Assembly (NCBI GenBank): GCA_911728435.2
Contig: OU452211.1
Span: forward strand, 10,584,428-10,648,427
Direction: 5' to 3'
Length of the DNA stretch: 64,000 nt
Source of the DNA: Apoderus coryli
Lineage: Eukaryota > Arthropoda > Insecta > Coleoptera > Attelabidae
Below the pieces are notes generated by a model that saw nothing but the letters and a program-made list of their open reading frames with translations, was not told the DNA's origin and made no database searches. Shown piece by piece: positions 55,590 to 64,000 of the stretch. The translations under genes and the position numbers were made by a program. The number at the start of each line of letters is the position of its first letter. Positions within the stretch are counted from its first letter, which is position 1.

Positions 55590-57115
55590 ATTATTGGGAC
55601 TTTAAAGAATCTGCTAGTGGTGCCGCTTACTAAGTTGATAAACCATTGCATTGGTGACGCTGTATTTCCGGCGGTCTTGAAGGAGGCAAGGGTTATTCCA
55701 ATCTACAAAAATAAAGGATCGGTTGATGATCCTAGTAACTATCGACCAATATCGATCTTGCCAATTTTTTCGAAAATCTTTGGGTCTATTATTAAAAATC
55801 AAATAACTGAATATTTTGAAGCAAAGAATCTCTTTATGCAAGGTCAATATGGCTTTCGTAATAAGAGATCTACTATCTTGCAATTAATAACCTTTTGGAA
55901 TATGTTTCGGATGGCATGGAGCGGGGCTGTGATACCTTTGCTTCCTTTTATGACCTCACTAAGGCTTTTGACTGTGTCTCACACGAGATACTTCTTCGGA
56001 AACTCTCTTACTATAACTTTGATGTTGACAGTGTTGCCTTGGTTGGCTCTTATCTCAGCGATCGGTTTCAGCACGTTTTGTATGGGGGACGATACTCGGA
56101 GAGACGAAGGGTTGGACGGGGTGTGCCGCAGGGGTCGGTTTTGGGACCTTTATTGTTTTTAATATACGTAAATGATTTATACAAATTTCAAGAAGAGTCA
56201 AATATAATCCTCTTTGCTGACGACACAACTAGTCTGATTAGATATCGACCAAACGACCCTTTAGGGGAGATGGTTAATGCTGTTGAGACTGACATAGGCA
56301 ATTGGTTTCTGGCAAATGAACTGAGCTTGAATCAGGCTAAAACTCAGAGCATGAACTTTACATTGCGTTCTGCGCCTATCGATCTTCAGAGCGATGTTCG
56401 CGTGAAGTTCCTTGGGGTTCATCTTGATCCTAAATTAACCTGGGAGAGTCATGTTCAAGAACTTGGGTGCTCGCTGTCCAGGGTCATATATCTCATTAAA
56501 AGGCTTGCGCAGAGTGTTTCAATCGCCAGTCTGTTGACGGTATATCATGGTTATTTTGTTTCCCGTATGTCGTATGGTATTTTGAACTGGGGACATAGTT
56601 CCCATGCAATGAAAATCTTCAAGCTACAGAGGAGATGTTTACGTACAATGTTGGGGCTCGGTTGGCGTGACTACTTACTTTGGCTTCCTTGTACATCTTA
56701 AACTGTCTTGGCTACATTCGAACCAATGCCTCGCATTTCACTATTCACTCTGATATGCATAATTATGGTACATGGTATATTGCCTGAATTTCACCGCCTA
56801 TTGAGGACTAGGAAAGGTTCTGACTATTATTGTGTTAAATTTTATAATAAGCTGCCGTCTCACATAAAGAACCTTGGTGGAGTCCAGTTTAACAAAAGTA
56901 TTAAATCATTTTTGATATCTCAAGCTTTTTATACCTTTGAGGACTATTTCAGAAGCGATATTGTAAGATTTTTCTAGATTTTAGTTTGTTTTATGTTGTT
57001 ACTATTTTAATTTGTTTGTAAGCCTTTGTTTGTTGCTGTAACTTTGATTGATTAGTTTTTTGACGTACTATACATGTTATGTAACATAAGATGGTGAATA
57101 AATATATCTATCTAA
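55590..57115 (+). pseudogene. CR1-like LINE, reverse transcriptase to 3' end
   Basis: From about 55,614 (VVPLTKLINHCIGDAVFP): ARVIPIYKNKGSVDDPSNYR and PISILPIFSKIFG, QGQYGFRNKRSTILQLIT, a one-base frame change near 55,890, then FYDLTKAFDCVSHEILLRKL (motif A), GRGVPQGSVLGPLLFLIYVN (motif B), ILFADDTTSL (motif C), NWFLANELSLNQAKTQSMNF and VKFLGVHLDPKLTW (thumb). After frame slips near 56,680-56,740 the tail YYCVKFYNKLPSHIKNL runs to the stop at 56,977. The 3' untranslated region ends AATAAATATATCTATCTA. All catalytic Asp survive, but frames are broken and the endonuclease is missing. Typical of the CR1/L2 group. Confidence 0.88.
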
Positions 57116-57199
57116 TACTTTTATTTTCTAAATAACTTCAAATTCAAATATGACCATAAAATGGAAACTTAGCATAAAAAACAAAAGTTTAAATTCTCA

Positions 57200-57415
57200 A
57201 ATACCAAAAAATTGTTATCAAAATCAACTCTGACTATTATTCGGATAAGTCATCTGGTTCATCCTCAAATACCTCACGATTCACACTTAGGTCCTTCCAG
57301 AATTTGTAACCGTGACTCTGAGAGGTTAGCTGAACAGACTACGTTGTACTGTTGCAGATGTAATTATATATTTTTTATTAAATTTGCAATAAAAGTCCTT
57401 TATTATTATATGTGG
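57200..57415. repeat. LINE-like 3' end with TTA tail
   Basis: GCTGAACAGA ... AATAAAAGTCCTTTATTATTA resembles 10,705-10,785. This suggests the 3' end of a shared retroelement family. No coding sequence is attached. Confidence 0.35.
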
Positions 57416-57622
57416 CTTTAACCTATTTTTACAACTTTCATCTATCCTTCAGGAAGCTTTTGACCACCATTTTTTATGGTTTTGTTATTAAAGAAATCAC
57501 GGGTTTTAAAGTTTTCATGTTGAAACGTCGTATTATATTTAAAGTCAAAGCTGTTTCTTGAGAAAATGACCAACAACATCAAATCTTTAAAAGAAACCAT
57601 ACTTTGTTATAGTGCCAAACAT

Positions 57623-57651
57623 GTTTCGGAATACGCAGATTTCATCTTCAG
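57623..57651 (-). ncRNA. Hammerhead-like core motif, copy f
   Basis: On the minus strand CTGAAGA, an extra T, GAAATCTGCGTATTCC, then GAAAC. The spacer pairs as (G)AAAT/ATTCC with one mismatch around loop CTGCGT. The seventh core base is A instead of T, the one position that is free (N) in the hammerhead consensus CUGANGA. Confidence 0.4.
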
Positions 57652-57699
57652 TGGCATTAATGAATCTTGTTGTTAATTTATATAATTGAGGATTTAAAC

Positions 57700-59810
57700 A
57701 TAAACTTTGTGGAAAAATGTCAATAAAATAAAAATATTGTGAAATTAAAAGAATCTACATTATTTAAATTAAAATTACATGTGAAAAACTAGCATATTAA
57801 GCACATTCCAATTGTTGAATTGCCTCATAATGCCTTTATTTTTTGAAAAAAAAAAATGGAAAGTTTTATCTAAATATTAAGATATTTTTTGTATATACAA
57901 AAAATTACTTATGTCAACAAAAGGGGGAAGTTCACACGAAGTTTGCTCTACCACTTAACCCTTAATATCCATGCTATTAACGCCAGTCTAACCACTTACC
58001 ACCATTGGCAGTTGCAATAAGGGTTACAAAATCTTTAAAATCAAAAAATTTTTTGACTCTTTTAATGACATTTTATACTTTTTAGTGGAAATGATCCGCC
58101 AGGCTCAAAATATTTGAGTTTTAGATTTATTTCACTGCAATTTATTATGTAAATAAAAAAAACATTAGGGTCCATTCTGAACAGCTCAATTATCCAACCA
58201 GATAGTTTAATATACTCAACGGCGCCGGCGTCGCTAGTTTTTTATAATAAATGCGTAAAAAACTGATCGTCTTTGTAGCCTTAGGTCAGTCTTTCATGCC
58301 ACAGAACGGCCAAAGGATTTGTAGTTTTTGATTTTCCAAACCGGAACAATGCACCGCGGTAGCATTAAATATCATTTTTTGCAAGTCTGCAGAAATAATA
58401 TCTCACATAGGATATTGTGCTTTGTAATTTTATTTGATACCAGTAAATTTTACAAAACCAAAAAGTCCTTATCTGGACAGTTAGAACCAATTTACTCAGG
58501 AAATTAAGATAGGACAAACTATGTTGTTTTTTGTAGATAGGACGAATCTAAGTGTAAGATACAAGTTCTTTGCGATGTAGTTAGGACGTTCATGAGTAGG
58601 AAAACACTTGTAGATGCATGTATGCATTATAAATATGTATTTAACACAAAAACTAACATTTTGTGAGATAGAACATTTCAGTTAGACCTATAAGAGGAAA
58701 TTTAAATGCATCACCAAATCGAATGCAATCTGTGATCTTAGACACAAATAAGAAAACGAGTAAGAAATAATCGAACAAAATAATTCACAACTCACATAAA
58801 ACCACTTGACACGGAGACGAGAACAACTACTTAAGTAACTAGAATAAAAAAAATTGATAACTGTACACCAGGACTTCCAATTCTTGAAAACCAGGAGTAG
58901 AACAAACGACAGAACATAGTTATTCTTCCATTAGAACTGTACCTCACCGTAGGTATATAAGAATTGACCCCAGTGCAAAAAAAACACAGTCAACACAATA
59001 GCTCAACGCTGCTGGAAGTGTTCCAAAGAAGGCAAAGGGAGTTCTAAGTAGAGGAAAGAGAATTATGTTGATCGACTTTCTTAAGAACGGTAAAAGAATT
59101 AATTTTGATTAACTATGTAACTTTTTGGATCAGTTGAACACAAAAATATGTGAGAATAGCGAGCCATTAAATTCAAGAAAAGACCTTCAATGATAATCGA
59201 TCACAAACACTTAAACTCTGGTCTCCTTTAATCTTTAATAACAGTTATTAATAAATTCATTCGTAACCAACTCCCTGTATAAACCTGTTCTCTCTCCATT
59301 TCAAAACTTCTAAATATCCGTTTAACATTTTGCTCGTTCCTATATCTACCTAGTCGATTTCTTCATGTACAATAACGGAAACAGCTATACGGACTACTTG
59401 AGATAAACAACTTCCGGTTGAGTTTCTCGCTCAGATATACGTTGTATATATACGGAAAGCTGGCATATGACTTCTTTCTTTACGGACATTAGGAAATAGC
59501 ATATATTTCCGGTGGATTTATTTGGAATCTGACGTTTAACAAACTTGTTGCTCGCTTATAATGACATAATTTAGAACATTTTATTACAGGCGCTTCTCGG
59601 GTCCTTTTCAGAACGCACATTCCTAATATTTAGTGGGTAGAACTTAACCGAGGACTTCACCAGCATTCTTACTCAACCCGGTTTTAGTCATTAGTAATAT
59701 TTTATAAGCCAGCTAGTTCACCTGCCTCGCAAAGGTAATGTCATTATAAACTCCTGTTCAAAATTATCGCACCACTAAAAATATTGAAATTATATTTGTT
59801 TTATTGTAAT
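57700..59810. other. No gene; possible LTR-like promoter
   Basis: No coding sequence. At 58,951-58,965 GTATATAAGAATTGA followed about 30 bases on by CACAGTCAACAC looks like a TATA box and start region as found in retroelement LTRs, but I could not find paired LTRs, a primer-binding site or pol coding sequence. Confidence 0.3.
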
Positions 59811-59811
59811 T

Positions 59812-59878
59812 TGGCCAAAATTTGTGAGCGAATTGGAGACATCTAATCATGAACAAAACCTAAATTGTAATTTTTCGC
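59812..59878. repeat. Inverted repeat flanking the bromodomain fragment, left arm
   Basis: GGCCAAAATTTGTGAGC..AATTGGAGA.ATCTAATCATGAA.AAAAC.TAAATTGTAATTTTTCG matches 61,081-61,148 inverted with about four mismatches. It stops exactly where BET homology begins. Confidence 0.85.
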
Positions 59879-59879
59879 A

Positions 59880-60425
59880 GGCAAATCCAAAAAGGGCGTT
59901 AAAAGAAAGGCCGGTACAACGACGCCGGCCACGCTTACGATTACAACACCTCCTCGGAATCGGGTAGTGCGAAGATATCGAAACGGCGTGAATCCGGTTG
60001 TCAAATTAAGAAGCCCATTCGTCCCGATATGGATGGTTTGGTGCCGTATCATCCGACATCTATTTCACCGTTGGTAGGGACTATGAATGCCGCATTTGCC
60101 CAACATAGTTCACATAAGACGAAGGAAAAACTATCGGAACATTGAAAGCGTGCAATGAGATTTTGAAGGATTTGTTCTCAAAGAAACATTGTAATTATGC
60201 GTGGCCTTTCTACAAGCCTGGCGATGCAGAACTGTTGGGTCTGCATGACTATCATGAAATAATTACGAAACCTATGGATTTGGGCACAGTCAAACAGAAA
60301 ATGGATAATAGAGAGTATCGTACGACGAAAGAATTCGCCGATGATGTGAGACTGATATTTACAAATTGTTATAAATATAATCCACCTGATCATGATGTAG
60401 TAACTATGGTGAGAAAATTGCATCA
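59880..60425 (+). pseudogene. fs(1)h: BET bromodomain 2 fragment (fs(1)h / BRD2-3-4 family)
   Basis: BET proteins bind acetylated histones through two bromodomains and regulate transcription. The fragment opens KSKKGVKRKAGTTTPA (59,883 on), a conserved basic stretch between the two domains. After a one-base deletion it reads AYDYNTSSESGSAKISKRRE and IKKPIRPDMDGLVPYH. After a second one-base deletion (GAACATTG for expected GAAGCATTG, 60,138) it reads [20 protein letters not shown]. The WPF shelf (60,202), [20 protein letters not shown] and the acetyl-lysine-binding Asn in [13 protein letters not shown] (60,379) are intact. It ends at RKLH, where a foldback element is inserted. Bromodomain 1, the ET domain and all else are absent. 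Two frameshifts and truncation make it a pseudogene. Confidence 0.9.
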
Positions 60426-60910
60426 CCATAGGCGGGTAAACGGAGGGGACCCTTGCCTTAATTATAACCTAACTTTTTTTCCTTGTGATTTTTATTCATT
60501 TTGTGTCAAAAATGTGATATAAATAAAGTTTTCTACATAAAAAAGGCATACTTCTTTTTTCTCGAAAAACTTAAAGGTTTTCGAGAAATTCGAGTTTTAA
60601 AATTTTGGGACAAAACTGGTCCTTAGTAAACAGCATTAATAAAATTATTGAAATCCAGTTTGCTAATGAAAAGTTTTCCAAAATTTTATTAATGCTTTGT
60701 ACTAAGGACAAGTTATGTCCTAAAATTTTCGAACTCAAATTTCTCGAAAACCTTTAAGTTTTTCGAGAAAAAAGAAGTAAGTAAGTATGCCTTTTTTATG
60801 TAGAAAACTTTATTTCATCACATTTTTGAAACAAAATGACTAAAAATTACAAGGAAAAAAAAAGTTAGGTTATAATTAATGCAAGGGTCCCCCCGTTTAC
60901 CCGCCTATGG
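60426..60910. mobile_element. 485-bp foldback element in the bromodomain pseudogene
   Basis: CCATAGGCGGGTAAACGG at the left end and its complement at the right end begin two arms of about 220-230 bases that are nearly perfect inverted copies almost to the centre near 60,668, with TCA on both outer sides (60,423-60,425 and 60,911-60,913). Shared arm blocks include TTCTACATAAAAAAGGCATA and TCGAAAAACTTAAAGG. It encodes nothing. A transcript would fold into one long double-stranded hairpin. Superfamily unknown; the 3-bp duplication is only suggestive. Confidence 0.85.
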
Positions 60911-61019
60911 TCATCCTTTTTTATTCAATTTCATGTCAGCTTACGACATTTAACTAGGTGAATGAATGAATACTACATTTGCTTACTTAATTCATCTTTA
61001 CTCGTTTCGAAAATATTTA

Positions 61020-61175
61020 AAAAAAAATCGTCCTCAGGCAGTCATCTTTAACACCCTGTATCTTTATAAATAAGGACTTTTCGAAAAATTACAATTTACG
61101 TTTTTTTCATGATTAGATCTCTCCAATTAGCTCACAAATTTTGGCCAGCTTTTTTAGAAACACCGTGTAGATTTT
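61020..61175. repeat. Inverted repeat flanking the bromodomain fragment, right arm and flank
   Basis: 61,081-61,148 is the inverted partner of 59,812-59,878. On this side the sequence continues inward as AAGTCCTTATTTATAAAGAT (complement) to ACACCCTGTATC (61,052) and outward to AAACACCGTGTAG (61,159). Such motifs resemble the ends of DUF4817-type elements, so the arm is part of a mobile element family. Confidence 0.7.
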
Positions 61176-64000
61176 ATAAGTACCCACTAAAATTAAAACG
61201 AAAATTTTATAGTACTTAATACAGGTATGCATGACCCGTTGAAAATAAAAATAAATATCACGTAGGACTAGACTAACAGGAATTTTATTAGATATTATAG
61301 CCAAAGCTTGAAAATGGTTTCAATCAGAAAAATACAATTACCACTAAAACTAGTGCAGGAAAAATATTTTTTTTTCTGGACGTGATGGGGGCACACAGTT
61401 TAAAAGAACATTTACGGTGTTCAATTATCGTTTTCAGCTGAAATGAGCACAACGATGACATAAAAAACTACATACAATTTTCATTTTGCTATTTAGCAGA
61501 GAGAGATGGTGGTTAATTCGTTTGAATTTGAACGTCGTTTTTTTTTGTGTTTCATAATTTCCCGATTATGGTTTTATGTGATATTTTGTTTTCGTAAGGG
61601 TTGTTTTTAGAACACATTTCAATTTACGTTGCAACTAGCGTAAGTAACGCTAGAAAAACGATGAAAGAATGAACTGCGAGATAATACGGTCCGACATTTT
61701 CGCAGTGTAAAGAAACTCTGTAAACAAATCAGTATGGTCGTGGCATTCGTTTGTCCCAAATTAGGTAATATTGCTATCGCCTCATATTTTGTACAAATCA
61801 AATTGTATACAAACTTGGTATGTACTTAGTTACTGGATTTTTCGGCAGTAAAAAACTCAATTTACTCAAAAACTAAGCATTTCATCAGAATAAAAGAAGA
61901 TAAACTTATTTCCCCCTGCCCCCTCTATTTTGATACGCCCATGACTATAATTTTGGAAATCCTTTTGGTCAGACTTATTAAGAACCAAAAATCAAATACA
62001 TTTGTGTAAAATTTCATTGATGTATCTAAAAACCGAGCTACGTATCGTTAATAATCACAAAAATCAATCATCAGGGGCTAATTTTGAACGCCCTGTATCT
62101 CGGTTACAATGCGTGTTCTATCAACTGTATTGATTTGTAATAATACATCGGGAACACCCTGTATAACATGTCTCAACCCGCAAAACGAAATCCGCCATTA
62201 TCGATATTTTGAAAACCAATTGACCGATCGTAAATCTGAAGCCTGATATGGAAATCACTAAGTTTCCTCTAAAACATTCACAATTAAACTTTGCTGTATA
62301 ATACGGGCCTAGATCCCTGTATAGAGAAGCGAATCTGGGACACACTGTAACTATCTGGTATAATCAAGGTCATAACCGGTAGATCGCTTGAAAATCACAC
62401 AGGTACTAACGGCAAAAAATAATGCACTTGTAACTTATAACTTGCTGGTAGTGTAACGTGTAACATACCTAAGTACATCCTGCATTAGAAGCCCATTGAC
62501 GACTGCCAAACTACGAATTGCATTTTCATTTTTTCCATATCTAGCCACATTTTTTTTTTAATTTAAATGGGTAGCACAAATTTATTATACCACCTAACAT
62601 TATTAAAATATACTTAACATAACTAGGTATGTAATCTTTCACAACTGCACTCGTTTTAGGCACCATTTAATATTTCAGATATGACATTAACCACTGCAAT
62701 TCACTATAATTACTCTTAACGTTACAATTTTTAATTAAAATACAAATAAATGCACTTTAATTTCAAATACGTAACGCCAATCCGCGGTAGCGATAAAAAC
62801 AAGTTGAAATGTCTAGTGTCATTTGTCATTTCATTGTTGCCACCTTGACAGAAAGGTATATTAAGTATGCACAGCCAGCTATAATGGAGAATATGATTTT
62901 TTATAAAATTCTGGCGCATTTTTCTCAACTCGAACCGCCAAAACTCGATTTATTAAGGCATACAAATACAATGAGTTTAAAGAATATCTTATATCAGTTC
63001 AAGTGAGCGATGATGTAAAAGGGAAACATATTTTAATCATTCATTCATAGTTAGCAATATGCAGACTGGTGTAATTATGGTGCTTTTTGTTGACATATAC
63101 CTATGGAGCATTTAATTTTTAAAACCTGGTAACCCTGTTAGTCACTAGGTACCTATTTATTGCTAATCATTAAAATTATATTGATTTACCTACCCTAATC
63201 TACTTAGAATTGTCTATTTCAAAGTACCTAACCGAAAACTTTCAATTTATCTCTAAAAGGCAGGAACTTATCTAAATTTCACAAGAGAAAAACTTTGGGT
63301 CCCTATTTACAAGTAAATTCTCATTATAAAAATAACGATTTTGAAGTCATTGTTTTTCGTACAAAAAAAGGAAGCATCGGAAAGTTCATAGGTTACCTAT
63401 CTGCTACATTATTCCCCAATAAAAAGACAAGTATGTATGTATAAAAGCCACTTGATTGTACCTTACTAAATCTACATTCCTTTTACATAATTAACATGTT
63501 TTTGGCTAATGCAATATCAACAGTTTGTTGTTCGTTTTATAACAAAAAGACAAGTGAGGTGAGTAACAGGTTATCAGGTCATGTCACATCAGATCACTGA
63601 GCTGAAGTGTAGAAGGAAAATGTAAACATCTAATTCCGATCGATAATAATCATAAATATCTATTAAAGTTTACCTTTTTGATTTCTCTCGAACTTAAATC
63701 CACTGATCCCTTGGTCCAAAACAATGCTTTCACCTCTTTTAAAATGTTTTAAAAAACACTAAATACACACCAGCGAATCTCACCTCCCTATTATTATTTT
63801 GCACTTGATAAAGGAAAAAAACTACACACTACACGATTTTTGTGATAGGTAGGTAGGTAGATAGGTATTTCTTCGGCCAAACACACTGGAATTTATATTA
63901 TTTATATATGTTTATACCTAGGTAAACACCTAGCAAAAACACACCAACTAACCTTAACTTTGCCACTAAAATTTAATAATGTTTACACAATATTATTCCG
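61176..64000. other. No recognisable gene
   Basis: Contains TE-end-like CCCTGTATCTCGG (62,092) and ACACCCTGTATAA (62,154), a (GTAG)n run at 63,846-63,868, and a short frame from ATG 63,498 ending at a donor-like GAG|GTGAGT (63,558) that I cannot assign. No gene is supported. Confidence 0.4.

Noticed and set aside
58940..59300. LTR of a retrovirus-like element (TATATAAG plus start region)
   Set aside because: No paired repeat, primer-binding site, polypurine tract or pol sequence was found.
60178..60429. Minus-strand frame opposite the bromodomain
   Set aside because: Antisense shadow of a well-recognised bromodomain sequence.
60415..60960. Continuation of bromodomain 2 beyond the foldback (KLHHPFLFNFMSAYD if the element is removed)
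   Set aside because: Only phenylalanine spacing resembles the expected DVFEMRF segment; too weak to call.
63498..63558. Possible first exon MFLANAISTVCCSFYNKKTSE with a GTGAGT donor
   Set aside because: Twenty-one codons with no downstream exon in the window and no family resemblance.

Overview
This 64-kb window is AT-rich eukaryotic DNA, almost certainly from an insect. The evidence is the mix of degraded elements (mariner, piggyBac, PIF/Harbinger, hAT, Jockey/CR1/RTE-type LINEs, DUF4817-type transposases), short GT-AG introns, and a fragment of the BET bromodomain gene known in flies as fs(1)h. The order of insect cannot be fixed from sequence alone. I find no intact host gene, no rRNA, no functional tRNA, no CRISPR array and no bacterial-type operon. 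Essentially every recognisable reading frame belongs to a mobile element, and nearly all are broken by stops, frameshifts, truncation or internal deletion.

Layout. 1-7.4 kb: LINE RNase H debris, a ~380-bp direct duplication, a Harbinger MADF-domain fragment and a tRNA-Ala-derived SINE. 7.4-9.5 kb: a mariner fragment, then a 1.5-kb inverted-repeat element carrying an intron-containing THAP-domain gene. 10.9-12.6 kb: a hammerhead-like motif and a long-TIR element. 13.2-16.3 kb: a near full-length dead mariner, a LINE endonuclease region split by an RTE-type LINE, and the tail of another mariner. 17.1-21.1 kb: a DUF4817-type transposon with ~235-bp inverted ends, carrying a LINE in one flank and a hAT MITE inside its transposase gene. 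22.7-25.2 kb: a CR1-like LINE interrupted by an RTE-type LINE with an 11-bp target-site duplication. 27.3-31 kb: LINE tails, Tigger/pogo-like debris and a third RTE fragment. 34.1-35.3 kb and 49.2-50.7 kb: two internally deleted piggyBac elements with TTAA sites and matching ends. 35.8-41.4 kb: LINE fragments, a second SINE copy, and an RNase H LINE split by a Harbinger element. 43.8-48.5 kb: transposase and LINE fragments, including an inverted-repeat element with a Jockey-type LINE inside it. 52-57.4 kb: foldback repeats, a mariner MITE and a long dead CR1-like LINE. 59.8-61.2 kb: a BET bromodomain pseudogene lying between inverted repeats and broken by a 485-bp near-perfect foldback element. 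61.2-64 kb: no gene seen.

The elements interact mainly by nesting, and several insertions can be ordered in time from exact target-site duplications. The most unusual items are the bromodomain fragment between inverted repeats (possible host-gene capture), six dispersed copies of a motif resembling the hammerhead ribozyme core with variable but mostly paired stem II, the THAP gene inside a TIR element, and palindromic motifs inside the second piggyBac. Family names rest on motif recognition by eye; clade assignments within the LINEs are tentative.
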